Source: Sphingopyxis chilensis
Lineage (GTDB): Bacteria; Pseudomonadota; Alphaproteobacteria; Sphingomonadales; Sphingomonadaceae
DNA: 64,000 nt
Direction of reading: 5' to 3'
Assembly (NCBI RefSeq): GCF_035930445.1
Contig: NZ_CP142394.1
Location: 1,025,501 to 1,089,500 of the forward strand
The notes beneath the pieces were generated by a model. It searched no databases. It saw nothing but the letters and a program-made list of their open reading frames with translations, and was not told where the DNA came from. A program made the translations under genes and the position numbers. Shown in pieces: positions 27,035-35,845 of the stretch. Position 1 is the stretch's first letter. Every line of letters starts with the position of its first letter.

Positions 27035-28810
27035 TTATCCCAGCGCTTCGACCTCTTCTGCCAGTTCCAGCCAGCGGTCTTCCGCCGCCGCCTTTTCCTC
27101 GCGCAGCGTTTCGAGTTTCGCCGTCAGTGCGCTAAATCGCGCGTTGTCGCGCGTGAAGAGGCTGCCGTCGGATAATTCGCTCTCGATCCCCGCCATTTCC
27201 TTTTCGATCGCCTCGATCCGGCTCGGCAGGAGGTCGTAGTCGCGCTGATCCTTGTAGCTCAATTTCTTGCGCGCGGTTGGCGGCGGCGGGGCTGCGGCGG
27301 TCGCGGCCTTGGCTTTGACGCTGTTCGGCTTGACCCGCTTCGCTTCCCAATCGGCGTAACCCCCGGCCACGATATCGACCTTGCCCGATCCGTCGAGGCC
27401 GAGCGTCACGGTGACGGTGCGGTCGAGGAAGTCGCGGTCGTGGCTGACGAGCAGCACGGTGCCGGCATAGTCGGCGATCACTTCCTGCAACAGGTCGAGC
27501 GTTTCGAGGTCAAGGTCGTTGGTCGGTTCGTCGAGGACGAGCAGGTTCGATTCGCGGGCGAATTCGCGCGCGAGCAACAGCCGCGATCGTTCGCCGCCCG
27601 ACAGCGCGCCAACGCTCGCTTCCATGACGCCGGGGTCGAAGAGGAATTCCTTGAGATAGCCCTGAATATGCTTTTTGACGCCGCGCACCTCGACCCAGTC
27701 GCCGCCGTCGGCGAGGATGTCGCGGACGGTCTTGTCGGGCGACATCAGGCTGCGCTGCTGGTCGATGATGATGCCGTCGAGCGTCGGGGCGAGGGTGATG
27801 CTGCCCTCGTCGGGCTCGATCTCGCCGGTGAGCAGCTTGAGCAGGGTCGACTTGCCCGCGCCGTTCGCGCCGACGATGCCGATGCGGTCGCCGCGCTGAA
27901 CGCGGAAATCGAAATTCTTGATGATCGTGCGGTCGCCGAAGCTTTTCGACACACCCTCGGCAACGATGACGGACTTCGAGCGGACGTCGTCGTTGGCAAG
28001 GCCGAGCTTGGCGACGCCGGGGCCCCCGATCATTGCGGCGCGGGTGGCGCGCATTTCCTTGAGCTTCTCGAGCCGCCCCTGATTGCGCTTGCGGCGCGCG
28101 GTGACGCCGCGTTCGAGCCAGTGGGCCTCGAGCCGCAATTTCGAATCGAGGCGCTGCGCGGCGCGGGCTTCTTCGGCGGCGACGGCGTCGCTCCATTCCT
28201 CGAAGCCGCCGAAGCCGATTTCCTTGCGGCGGATGCTGCCGCGGTCGAGCCACAAAGTCTGGCGCGTGAGGCGGGTGAGGAAGGTGCGGTCGTGGCTGAT
28301 CGCGACGAAGGCGCCGGTGTAGCGCGCGAGCCAGGATTCGAGCCAGTCGATCGCGGCGAGGTCGAGGTGGTTGGTCGGTTCGTCGAGCAGCAGCACGTCG
28401 GGGTTTTGCGCGAGCGCGCGGGCCAGCGCGGCGCGGCGGCGCTCGCCGCCCGAGGCGCTGGCGGCGGTGCGGCTCATGTCGATGCCGAGCTGGTCGGCGA
28501 TCGCGGCGACCTCATATTCCTCGGGCGCATTGGGCGCGGCAATCGCGAAATCCATCAGCGTCGCGAAGGGGCGGAAATCGGGTTCCTGTTCGAGCATCAC
28601 GACATGCGTGCCGGGAACGATCACGCGCTTGCCCTTGTCGGGATCGATGCGGCCGGCGAGCAGTTTGAGCAAGGTCGTCTTGCCCGCGCCGTTGCGGCCG
28701 ATCAGCGCCAGCCGGTCGCGTTCGCCGACATAGATGTCGAGGTCCTGGAACAGCCAGCCGCTGCCTTGGACGAGGCCGAGGCCTTCATAGGAGAGAATGG
28801 GAGCAGCCAT
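27035..28810 (-). CDS. ABC-F family ATP-binding protein (Uup-like)
   Basis: 591 residues from the ATG at 28810; an upstream in-frame ATG adds an unconserved stretch. Two ABC domains without membrane helices: Walker A GRNGAGKTT and GANGAGKST, signatures SGGERRR and LSGGERSR, Walker B LLLDEPTNHLD and LVLDEPTNDLD. A charged linker lies between them and the C-terminal coiled coil (EAIEKEMAGIESEL onward) is typical of Uup. ABC-F proteins act on ribosomes or DNA-associated complexes rather than in transport. Confidence 0.92.
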   Translation of the reverse strand: MAAPILSYEGLGLVQGSGWLFQDLDIYVGERDRLALIGRNGAGKTTLLKLLAGRIDPDKGKRVIVPGTHVVMLEQEPDFRPFATLMDFAIAAPNAPEEYEVAAIADQLGIDMSRTAASASGGERRRAALARALAQNPDVLLLDEPTNHLDLAAIDWLESWLARYTGAFVAISHDRTFLTRLTRQTLWLDRGSIRRKEIGFGGFEEWSDAVAAEEARAAQRLDSKLRLEAHWLERGVTARRKRNQGRLEKLKEMRATRAAMIGGPGVAKLGLANDDVRSKSVIVAEGVSKSFGDRTIIKNFDFRVQRGDRIGIVGANGAGKSTLLKLLTGEIEPDEGSITLAPTLDGIIIDQQRSLMSPDKTVRDILADGGDWVEVRGVKKHIQGYLKEFLFDPGVMEASVGALSGGERSRLLLAREFARESNLLVLDEPTNDLDLETLDLLQEVIADYAGTVLLVSHDRDFLDRTVTVTLGLDGSGKVDIVAGGYADWEAKRVKPNSVKAKAATAAAPPPPTARKKLSYKDQRDYDLLPSRIEAIEKEMAGIESELSDGSLFTRDNARFSALTAKLETLREEKAAAEDRWLELAEEVEALG

Positions 28811-28944
28811 GATGAACGGCGCGCTACTGCGGCGTTCAGCATCATGCAAGCGCCGTCCGCGCAAAGGCCGGAACGGGTCTGCTCCGTCTGCGTTACGGGG
28901 CAGAGATAACAATGGACCGCAAGCCCGGTTCACAGGAGAATGAA

Positions 28945-29688
28945 ATGACGAAGCAAATGCTCACCGCTATGGCAACCGGACTGGCGCTGATCGCCGCCAC
29001 GCCCGCAATCGCGCAGCAAGGAGGTTCGACGGTGACGGCAGCAACGACCCAGGGCCCGATCCTGACCTTTTCGGTCAGCGAAGAAGTGCGCTCGCGCCCC
29101 GACCAGGCGACGGTCGGTGCCGGTGTCACCACAACCGCGCCGACCGCGGTCGAGGCGATGCGCGCCAATGCCGCCGCGATGGACAAGCTGATCGCCGCCG
29201 CCAAGGCGCGCGGGATCAAGGCCGAGGACATCCAGACAAGCGGCATCAACCTGTCGCCGCAATATGACTATAACAACCGCACCGACAGCCAGCCGCCGCG
29301 TTTTCTGGGCTATCAGGTCAGCAACACGGTGCGTGCGACCACGGGCAAGATCGACGATATCGGCCCGCTGCTCGACGCGCTCGTCGCCGCCGGCGGCACC
29401 AATATCGAAGGGCCGTGGTTCGGGATGAAGGACGCCGACGCGCAGCTGGTCGGCGCGCGCGGCGCGGCGATCAAATCGGCCGAGGCCAAGGCGCAGGATT
29501 ATGCGCGGCTTGCCGGCTTTCGCGGGGTCGAGCTGGTCTCGATCAGCGAAGGCAGCTTTGGCGGGCCGCAGCCGCCGATGCCCTATGCGCGCGGGCTGAT
29601 GGCAGCCGAGGCGAAGGCGACGCCGGTCGAGCCGGGGCAGGTCGCGAACACGCTGACGCTGAATTTCCAGTATCGGCTGGTGCGGTAA
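28945..29688 (+). CDS. SIMPL (DUF541) domain periplasmic protein
   Basis: 247 residues from the ATG at 28945, which has AGGAG at the right spacing; an ATG at 28912 lies before the signal peptide. The signal peptide runs to about IAATPAIAQQ. SIMPL features are LTFSVSEEVRSRPDQATVGA near the N-terminus, the ANAAAMDKLIAAAKARGIKA helix, DIQTSGINLSPQYDY, and GYQVSNTVRATT. Members are periplasmic or outer-membrane oligomers of poorly known function, related to BP26/OMP28. Confidence 0.88.
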   Translation: MTKQMLTAMATGLALIAATPAIAQQGGSTVTAATTQGPILTFSVSEEVRSRPDQATVGAGVTTTAPTAVEAMRANAAAMDKLIAAAKARGIKAEDIQTSGINLSPQYDYNNRTDSQPPRFLGYQVSNTVRATTGKIDDIGPLLDALVAAGGTNIEGPWFGMKDADAQLVGARGAAIKSAEAKAQDYARLAGFRGVELVSISEGSFGGPQPPMPYARGLMAAEAKATPVEPGQVANTLTLNFQYRLVR

Positions 29689-29697
29689 TTCTAACGA

Positions 29698-29753
29698 GGG
29701 GTCGGTGCAAATCGACCCCTATTTCCGTTCGTGTCGCGACACGAACGGGTTTT
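29698..29753. terminator. Bidirectional double-hairpin terminator
   Basis: Two structures sit between the convergent SIMPL and hydroxylase genes. GGGGTCG/CGACCCC (29698-29719) is followed by TATTT. A perfect 24-base palindrome (29725-29748, arms CCGTTCGTGTCG) is followed by GTTTT. It should end both transcripts. Confidence 0.75.
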
Positions 29754-29763
29754 GAGATGGCCG

Positions 29764-30444
29764 TTAGCCCATTTCCCCCTCCGCCCACGGCCACGGCCGT
29801 TCGCGGAACCATTTGGTGATGATATATTTGCGGCCCTTGCGCACCTTCATCCCGTGGTGGAGCGTGTCGGGGTTGGCGGTGCCGTCGGGGCGCACGTTGT
29901 TCCACGCGAGCAGCTTGCCAACCTCGGGCTGGTGCATCTTGCCGGTGGCGAGGAAGCGCGTCGCGCCGCCCGCCGCCGGCTCGTTGAGATAGATCATCAG
30001 CGTCCAGCTTCGCTGGCCCGGGATCGCGCAATAGGTTTCCCAGTCGGCGCCGTGCGGGTCGAAATAGTCGGTGTGCGCCTTGAATTCCTGCCCGACGTCG
30101 TAACGCTGGCCCTGCATCGGCTCGCCATATTCGCGCGGGATGCCGGTGAGGTCGTGGAGCCGGTCGTTCACGCCGATCACCAGCGGGTCGCGGTGGTCGA
30201 GGTCGCACGTCGTGCTGGTACGAAACGCCTCGTCGCCGTTCGGGTCGGCGATCGTCGAAGGCCGCACGTCGCGGTCGATCTGCGCGATCAGCGCGGCGCA
30301 GGTTTCGGAGTCGAGGAAGCGTGACAGCATGAACTGTTGCAGCTTTGGCGTCGGCGCGCGGCGGATGCCGGGAACGGCGGCGAGCCGCTGCGCGGTGCGG
30401 TCGGCGCCCGATGTCGCCAAGTCGACGTGATCCTTGCCAGCCAT
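29764..30444 (-). CDS. 2OG-Fe(II) oxygenase (prolyl 4-hydroxylase-like)
   Basis: 226 residues from the ATG at 30444. The double-stranded beta-helix has the iron ligands His124 and Asp126 in KAHTDYFD, and the distal His in TLHHGMKVRKGRKYIITKWF, whose Lys/Arg would hold 2-oxoglutarate. RSWTLMIYLNEPAAGGATRF is typical of P4H-like bacterial enzymes. It probably hydroxylates a protein or peptide in the cytoplasm; substrate unknown. Confidence 0.88.
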   Translation of the reverse strand: MAGKDHVDLATSGADRTAQRLAAVPGIRRAPTPKLQQFMLSRFLDSETCAALIAQIDRDVRPSTIADPNGDEAFRTSTTCDLDHRDPLVIGVNDRLHDLTGIPREYGEPMQGQRYDVGQEFKAHTDYFDPHGADWETYCAIPGQRSWTLMIYLNEPAAGGATRFLATGKMHQPEVGKLLAWNNVRPDGTANPDTLHHGMKVRKGRKYIITKWFRERPWPWAEGEMG

Positions 30445-30546
30445 GAGGCGGCTTTTAGTGGCTTGCGCGCGTGCGAACAATGCTTGACGAAGGGGGAGGG
30501 CGCGCCTATCGCCGCGCGCTGTCGCAGGCGGTTTCGCGCGGCGTGT

Positions 30547-30624
30547 GGCGACCATAGCTCAGTTGGTTAGAGCGCCGGTTTGTGGTACCGGAGGTCGCGG
30601 GTTCGAGCCCCGTTGGTCGCCCCA
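30547..30624 (+). tRNA. tRNA-His (GTG)
   Basis: Cloverleaf with the extra 5' G (30547) opposite C73, acceptor GCGACCA/TGGTCGC, D-arm GCTCAGTTGGTTAGAGC, anticodon stem CCGGT/ACCGG around loop TTGTGGT (anticodon GTG), and T-arm GCGGGTTCGAGCCCCGT. CCA is encoded at 30622-30624. Confidence 0.95.
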
Positions 30625-30721
30625 TTACTTGATCGTTGCGCATATGCGGGATTTGGGGTGACTCTCCGCCCTTATTGGATTATTGCGTTTTGACGTAATT
30701 TTCTAATGCGAGGAGCCGCGC

Positions 30722-31774
30722 ATGTCTGCTGTCTGGGATTTCGCCGATTTCGACGATCATGAGCATGTCCACATGTTCCGCGATCGTGCCAGCGGGCTGA
30801 CCGCGGTCATCGCCGTCCATTCGACGCACCTCGGGCCGGGCGCGGGCGGTGTGCGCTACTGGCATTATCCGCAGCGCGCCGCCGCAATCACCGACGCGCT
30901 GCGCCTGTCGCGCGGGATGAGCTATAAAAATGCGATGGCGGGGCTGCCGATGGGCGGCGGCAAGGGCGTGATCCTGGCCGACGAGGGCGCCGCGAAGACC
31001 CCCGAACTGCTCGCGGCGTTCGGCCGCGCGGTCGAGTCGCTGGGCGGCGCCTATGTGACCGCCGAGGACGTCGGGATCAACGACGCCGACATGGTCGAAA
31101 TCGCCAAACATACGAAGCATGTCAGCGGACTGCCGGTGGTGAGCGGCGCGGATGCCGGCGGCGATCCGGGGCCGTTCACCGCGCTGGGCGTCTATCTGGG
31201 CATCAAGGCGGCGATCCGTGAGGGCCTGAACACCGACAGTGCGAAGGATGTCCGCATCGCGATCCAGGGCGTCGGCAGCGTCGGCGGCGGCGTCGCGCGG
31301 CGGCTCGCGGCCGAGGGCGCCAAGCTGACCCTCGCCGACGTCAATCTGGCGCGCGCGAAGGCGCTCGCCGAGGAACTGGGCGCCGATCTTGCCGATTCGG
31401 CGGCGATCATGGAGGTCGAGGCCGATGTGCTGAGCCCCAATGCGCTCGGCGCGATCCTGACCGAGGCGAGCATCGCAAAGCTGCGCGTGCCGATCGTTGC
31501 GGGCGGCGCGAACAACCAGCTGGCGACCGCGCTCGACGGCCAGCGCGTCCACGACCGCGGGATCGTCTTTGCGCCCGATTATGTGATCAACGCGGGCGGC
31601 ATCATCAACGTCGCGCTCGAATATCTGGGACAGGGTAACCGCGAAGAAGTCGAAAGCCGCATCCACCAGATCCCCGGCCGCCTCGCCGAAATCTGGGCCG
31701 AGAGCAAGACGAGCGGCACCCCCGCGTCGGTCGTCGCCGACCGCATGGCGCAGAAGCTGATCGGGCGGGGTTAG
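30722..31774 (+). CDS. Leucine dehydrogenase-type amino acid dehydrogenase (Glu/Leu/Phe/Val family)
   Basis: 350 residues. Catalyses NAD-dependent oxidative deamination of an amino acid, most likely branched-chain or aromatic. The substrate domain has GMSYKNAMAGLPMGGGKGV with Lys69 and Lys81 as the conserved lysines. The Rossmann domain has IAIQGVGSVGGGVARRLAAE, and NAGGIINVALEY closes the family pattern. The length matches leucine or valine dehydrogenase rather than the longer GDH. It follows tRNA-His and is monocistronic. Confidence 0.88.
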   Translation: MSAVWDFADFDDHEHVHMFRDRASGLTAVIAVHSTHLGPGAGGVRYWHYPQRAAAITDALRLSRGMSYKNAMAGLPMGGGKGVILADEGAAKTPELLAAFGRAVESLGGAYVTAEDVGINDADMVEIAKHTKHVSGLPVVSGADAGGDPGPFTALGVYLGIKAAIREGLNTDSAKDVRIAIQGVGSVGGGVARRLAAEGAKLTLADVNLARAKALAEELGADLADSAAIMEVEADVLSPNALGAILTEASIAKLRVPIVAGGANNQLATALDGQRVHDRGIVFAPDYVINAGGIINVALEYLGQGNREEVESRIHQIPGRLAEIWAESKTSGTPASVVADRMAQKLIGRG

Positions 31775-31804
31775 CTCGAAGATCGGACTGGCCGCTGGGA
31801 CGCG

Positions 31805-31886
31805 CTGGATTGCTTCGCTTCGCTCGCAATGACGGAGATTCGCAAAGTTTCGTCATCGCGAGGAGCGAAGCGACGAAGCAATCCAG
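31805..31886. repeat. Inverted repeat of the CGTCATTGCGAG family
   Basis: Left arm CTGGATTGCTTCGCTTCGCT onward (31805-31834) and an imperfect complementary right arm (31851-31886), between the leucine dehydrogenase and YbaN genes. Translated repeat DNA creates a spurious upstream extension of the YbaN frame. Confidence 0.85.
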
Positions 31887-31947
31887 AGCGGTCATGCGCT
31901 CGCGGCAGGGCTGGCGCGCTCCGCCAATTCCGCTAAGCCAGCGCCTG

Positions 31948-32301
31948 ATGAAACGGCATTTCTATCTGGTCGCAGGCTGGGCTTCGCTGGGTCTCGGCGC
32001 GATCGGCGCCTTCCTGCCGTTGCTGCCGACGGTGCCGTTCGTCATCCTCGCCGCCTTTTGTTTCGCGCGTTCGTCGCCGCGGCTTGAAAACTGGCTGCTG
32101 AACCACCCGCATTTCGGACATCATATCGTCGCGTGGCGCGAGAAGGGCGCGATCAGCCGCAAGGGCAAGATCGCCGCCACCGCCGCGTTCGCTGTCAGCA
32201 TCGTCCTTGCCGCGATCCTGTCGCCCTGGCCGTGGGTGATGCTGCCGGTGGTGGCCGCCGTCGTGACGGGAAGCTGGATCTGGACGCGGCCTGAGGGGTG
32301 A
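31948..32301 (+). CDS. YbaN family (DUF454) inner-membrane protein
   Basis: 117 residues from the ATG at 31948. Three hydrophobic helices with the family signature GWASLGLGAIGAFLPLLPTV followed by FVILAAFCFARSSPRLENWL, and HPHFGHHIVAWREKGAISRK in the loop. Function unknown. It ends close to ccmC and may be in the same transcript. Confidence 0.88.
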   Translation: MKRHFYLVAGWASLGLGAIGAFLPLLPTVPFVILAAFCFARSSPRLENWLLNHPHFGHHIVAWREKGAISRKGKIAATAAFAVSIVLAAILSPWPWVMLPVVAAVVTGSWIWTRPEG

Positions 32302-32396
32302 CTTTGCTGCGCGCCGCTGTGACAGCGGTGCGTCGAGCGCGCGGGGCAAATTGCTGGACCGGCCTGCGCGGCTCGCCTAAGGACGACGCGAAACCG

Positions 32397-33131
32397 ATGC
32401 ACGCCTATGCCAATCCGACCCGTTTCCTGGCGATCGCCAAGCCGCTGACGCCGTGGCTGCTCGGCGTCGGGCTGTTGCTTGTGCTCGCTGGCGCGTGGGC
32501 GGGGCTGGCGATGGTCCCCGGCGATTACAAGCAGGGCGAGACCGCGCGCATCCTTTACGTCCATGTTCCCTCGGCGTGGCTCGGCATGGGCGGCTGGACG
32601 TCGCTGGCGATCGCCGGGCTGGTGCAGCTCGTGTGGCGGCACCCGCTGTCGGGTATCGCGGCGCGCGCGATCGCGGTGCCGGGGATGCTGTTCACCGCGC
32701 TGTGCCTGGCGACCGGATCGATCTGGGGCCGCCCGACCTGGGGGACCTGGTGGGAATGGGACGGGCGGATGACGTCGATGCTCGTGCTGCTGTTCCTCTA
32801 TGCCGGATTCATGGCGCTGACGAGCGGCGACGACGGGCAAAGGCAGGGCGGCTCGCTGTCGCGCGGCGCGGCGATCTATGCGCTGGTCGGCGCGATCAAC
32901 ATTCCGATCATCAACCGCAGCGTCGTCTGGTGGAACAGCCTGCATCAGGGGCCGAGCATCACGCTGCGCGGTTCGAGCATCGACGGCGCCTTGCTGTGGC
33001 CGCTGGGCTTGACCCTGTTCGGCTTTTCGCTGTTATTCGGCGCCCTGGTGTTGATGCGGATGCGGCGGATAATCGCCGACAACCGCGTCGCGGCGCGGCT
33101 GCGGCGACTGGCCGACGACGAGGGGGTCTGA
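32397..33131 (+). CDS. ccmC: Heme exporter protein CcmC
   Basis: 244 residues from the ATG at 32397. An in-frame GTG at 32298 gives an unconserved extension. Six membrane helices and the tryptophan-rich WGTWWEWDGRMTSM periplasmic motif that holds heme; the external His ligands lie in LYVHVPSAW and NSLHQGP. CcmC loads heme onto CcmE. It opens the cluster ccmC-D-E-F-G-H-I; ccmA and ccmB are not in the window. Confidence 0.95.
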   Translation: MHAYANPTRFLAIAKPLTPWLLGVGLLLVLAGAWAGLAMVPGDYKQGETARILYVHVPSAWLGMGGWTSLAIAGLVQLVWRHPLSGIAARAIAVPGMLFTALCLATGSIWGRPTWGTWWEWDGRMTSMLVLLFLYAGFMALTSGDDGQRQGGSLSRGAAIYALVGAINIPIINRSVVWWNSLHQGPSITLRGSSIDGALLWPLGLTLFGFSLLFGALVLMRMRRIIADNRVAARLRRLADDEGV

Positions 33132-33133
33132 AC

Positions 33134-33289
33134 GTGACGGGGGTGATCAGCGGGGGCGGTCAATGGGCGTTCGTCGCCGCGGCCTATGGGCTGACGGCGG
33201 TGCTGACCGGCGCGGTGCTGTGGACGAACTGGCGCGCGATGAAAAAGGCCGAAAAGCGCAGCGACGCGCTGCGAAAGGATCGCAAGTGA
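33134..33289 (+). CDS. ccmD: Heme exporter protein CcmD
   Basis: 51 residues from a GTG two bases after ccmC. One membrane helix (WAFVAAAYGLTAVLTGAVLW) is followed by a basic tail (NWRAMKKAEKRSDALRKDRK). Size, topology and position between ccmC and ccmE identify it. CcmD stabilises the CcmABC-E complex. Its stop overlaps the ccmE start by 4 bases. Confidence 0.88.
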   Translation: MTGVISGGGQWAFVAAAYGLTAVLTGAVLWTNWRAMKKAEKRSDALRKDRK

Positions 33290-33741
33290 AAGCCAAGCAT
33301 CAACGGCTGGCCCTGGCGCTGGTCGCGCTGGGCGGCATTGCCGGCGCGGGCGTGCTTGCGGCGAGCGCGCTGCGCGACGAGGCGGCCTATTTTCGCACGC
33401 CCGCGGAAGTCGCGGGCGGCAAGGCCGCGGTCGGCGAAGCGATGCGGCTGGGCGGCATGGTCGCCAAGGGCAGCATCGCACGGCAGTCGGATGGCCTCAC
33501 GATCCGCTTCGTCGCGACCGACGGCAAGGCGACGGTGCCGGTCGAATATAAGGGCATCGTCCCCGACCTGTTCGGCGAGGAGAGCGGCATGGTCGCCGAC
33601 GGCCGGATGCGCGCCGACGGGACTTTTGTGGCGGACCGCATCCTTGCGAAGCATGACGAGCGTTATATGCCGCCGCAGATGGGTGAGATGCCGAAGAATA
33701 TGAAGGCGCCGAAAAATGTGAAGGCGACGGCGTGGCCATGA
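33286..33741 (+). CDS. ccmE: Cytochrome c-type biogenesis heme chaperone CcmE
   Basis: 151 residues from a GTG overlapping the ccmD stop. An N-terminal membrane anchor is followed by the OB-fold domain with FRTPAEVAGG, VEYKGIVPDLFGEESGMVADG and ILAKHDERYMPP. His123 is the residue that binds heme covalently. A Lys-rich tail follows. A repeat element separates it from ccmF. Confidence 0.95.
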   Translation: MKAKHQRLALALVALGGIAGAGVLAASALRDEAAYFRTPAEVAGGKAAVGEAMRLGGMVAKGSIARQSDGLTIRFVATDGKATVPVEYKGIVPDLFGEESGMVADGRMRADGTFVADRILAKHDERYMPPQMGEMPKNMKAPKNVKATAWP

Positions 33742-33756
33742 GCTTCACTGCATTTC

Positions 33757-33849
33757 CGTCATTGCGAGCGGAGCGAAGCAATCTCCAGCTCGCGATCCTT
33801 CGTGCCGATAGCTGGAGTTTGCTTCGTCGCTTCGCTCCTCGCAATGACG
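33757..33849. repeat. Inverted repeat of the CGTCATTGCGAG family inside the ccm operon
   Basis: CGTCATTGCGAGCGGAGCGA opens the left arm and its near-complement closes the right arm, with an inner imperfect stem around CTCCAGC/GCTGGAG. It occupies almost the whole 133-base gap between ccmE and ccmF, so it will be transcribed as a long hairpin within the operon. Confidence 0.88.
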
Positions 33850-33874
33850 GCCTGTGGTGTAAGGGCTTCGCCCG

Positions 33875-35845
33875 ATGATCGCCGAGCTCGGCCTGGCCCT
33901 GTTGTGGATCGCCGCGGCGCTTGCGTGCCTGTCGCTCGTCGCGGGGATATTGTTCCTGCGCGGCGGGCCGAAGGATCTGGCGGCGCTGGTGCGCCCGGCG
34001 AGCGTTGCGCAGGGCGTGCTGACCGCAGCGGCGTTTGGCCTGCTGATCGCGCTGTTCGTGCGATCGGACATGTCGGTCGAACTGGTCGCGCGCAACAGCA
34101 ACAGCCTGAAGCCGATGATCTTCAAGGTCGCGGGAACGTGGGGCAATCACGAAGGGTCGATGCTGCTGTGGCTGATGATCCTGTCGCTGTCGGGCGGACT
34201 GATCGCGATTTTCGAGAAACGGCTGCGCGAGGATACGCTGGTTGCGACGCTCGCGGCACAGGCCGCGCTGAGCCTCGGCTTCTTCGCTTTCCTGCTTTTT
34301 TCGTCGAACCCGTTCAAGCGCTTGCCGGTCGCGCCGCCCGACGGGCAGGGTTTGAATCCGCTGCTGCAGGACATCGGGCTCGCCTTCCACCCGCCGACGC
34401 TTTACGTCGGCTATGTCGGGTTGTCGGTGGCGTTCAGCTTTGCCGTGGGCGCACTGATCACGCGCGAAATCGGCCCGGCCTTCGCGCGCGCGATGCGGCC
34501 ATGGGTGCTCGGCAGCTGGATTTTCCTCACGCTGGGGATCACGGCGGGCAGCTACTGGGCCTATTATGAGCTCGGCTGGGGTGGCTGGTGGTTCTGGGAC
34601 CCGGTCGAGAATGTGTCGCTCGTGCCCTGGCTTGCCGGTGCGGCGTTGCTCCATTCGGTCGCGGTGACCGCGACGCGCAACGCGCTGCGCGCGTGGACGG
34701 TGATGCTGGCGGTGATCGGCTTTTCGATGTCGATGGTCGGGACCTTCATCGTGCGGTCGGGGCTGCTGACGAGCGTTCACAGCTTTGCCGTCGATCCCGA
34801 GCGCGGGACATTCCTGCTCGTCCTGATGGCGATCTATATCGGCGGCGCGCTGACCCTGTTCGCGCTGCGCGCCGGCAGCGTCGCCGAAGGCAAGAAATTC
34901 GCGCTGCTGAGCCGCGAAGGCTCGCTCGTCATCAACAACCTGCTGCTCACGACGATCCTCGCGCTCGTGCTTTTGGGGACGCTCTATCCGATCGTCGCCG
35001 AGGCGATGGGCGAGAAGATTTCGGTCGGGCCGCCCTATTACAACAAGGTTGCGGGGCCGCTCGCGCTGATCCTCTGCCTCGTCATGGTGGCGGGACCGCT
35101 CCTGAGCTGGCGCAAGGACGACGGGAAGCGGCTGTGGTCGCGGCTGCCGCTGGCGGTGTTCGCAGGGGCGGCGGTGCTGTTCGGGCTCGTGCTGTTCGGC
35201 GGCAAGGTCGGCATATTGCCGCTGCTCGGCATGACGGTCGCGGGCGTCGTCGCGGTCGCGAGCCTCGCGCCCTTGTGGGGACGCAACCTCCGCCGCACGC
35301 CGCTGCCGACCTGGGGCATGGTCGTCGCGCATTTCGGCGTCGCGGTCTGCCTTGCGGGCATGGGCGCCGAAAGCGCCTTCATCAAGGAGCGGCTGGTCGC
35401 GGCGGCGCCCGGCGACGACATCCGGATCGGCGATTTTTCGGTGAAGTTCGCCGGGGTGAAGCCCGTCGCGGGGCCCAATTATACCGCGATCGAGGGCACG
35501 CTGGTTGCGACCACCGCGTCGGGAAGCCGCTTCACGATGCGTCCTGAGGCGCGGACATTTCCGGGGTTGATGGGCACCGCGCCGACCGAGACGAACGAAG
35601 CGGCGCTGCTCACGCGGCCTGGCGGACAGCTTTATGCGGTGCTCGGCCAGCCGGTGACGAGCGATGAGGGCCGCGCCGACCGCTACCAGATCCGCCTGTG
35701 GTGGAAACCTTTGGTGTGGTGGATCTGGCTCGGCGGCGCGCTGATCGCGATCGGCGCGACGCTGTCTTTGCTCGGCCGCGCGCAGTTGCTCGCCATCTGG
35801 CGCTCGCGCCGCCACCGCAAGTCACAGGAGCGTTTTGCGCCATGA
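33875..35845 (+). CDS. ccmF: Heme lyase subunit CcmF
   Basis: 656 residues with about 13-15 membrane helices. The WWD domain is YELGWGGWWFWDPVENVSLV, preceded by GTWGNHEGSMLLW and HPPTLYVGYVG. CcmF, with CcmH and CcmI, attaches heme to apocytochrome c in the periplasm. The stop overlaps the ccmG start in an ATGA. Confidence 0.96.
   Translation: MIAELGLALLWIAAALACLSLVAGILFLRGGPKDLAALVRPASVAQGVLTAAAFGLLIALFVRSDMSVELVARNSNSLKPMIFKVAGTWGNHEGSMLLWLMILSLSGGLIAIFEKRLREDTLVATLAAQAALSLGFFAFLLFSSNPFKRLPVAPPDGQGLNPLLQDIGLAFHPPTLYVGYVGLSVAFSFAVGALITREIGPAFARAMRPWVLGSWIFLTLGITAGSYWAYYELGWGGWWFWDPVENVSLVPWLAGAALLHSVAVTATRNALRAWTVMLAVIGFSMSMVGTFIVRSGLLTSVHSFAVDPERGTFLLVLMAIYIGGALTLFALRAGSVAEGKKFALLSREGSLVINNLLLTTILALVLLGTLYPIVAEAMGEKISVGPPYYNKVAGPLALILCLVMVAGPLLSWRKDDGKRLWSRLPLAVFAGAAVLFGLVLFGGKVGILPLLGMTVAGVVAVASLAPLWGRNLRRTPLPTWGMVVAHFGVAVCLAGMGAESAFIKERLVAAAPGDDIRIGDFSVKFAGVKPVAGPNYTAIEGTLVATTASGSRFTMRPEARTFPGLMGTAPTETNEAALLTRPGGQLYAVLGQPVTSDEGRADRYQIRLWWKPLVWWIWLGGALIAIGATLSLLGRAQLLAIWRSRRHRKSQERFAP

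Noticed and set aside
31810-31947. Longer N-terminus of the YbaN protein
   Set aside because: Also translated repeat DNA; the family begins at MKRHFYLVAGW.
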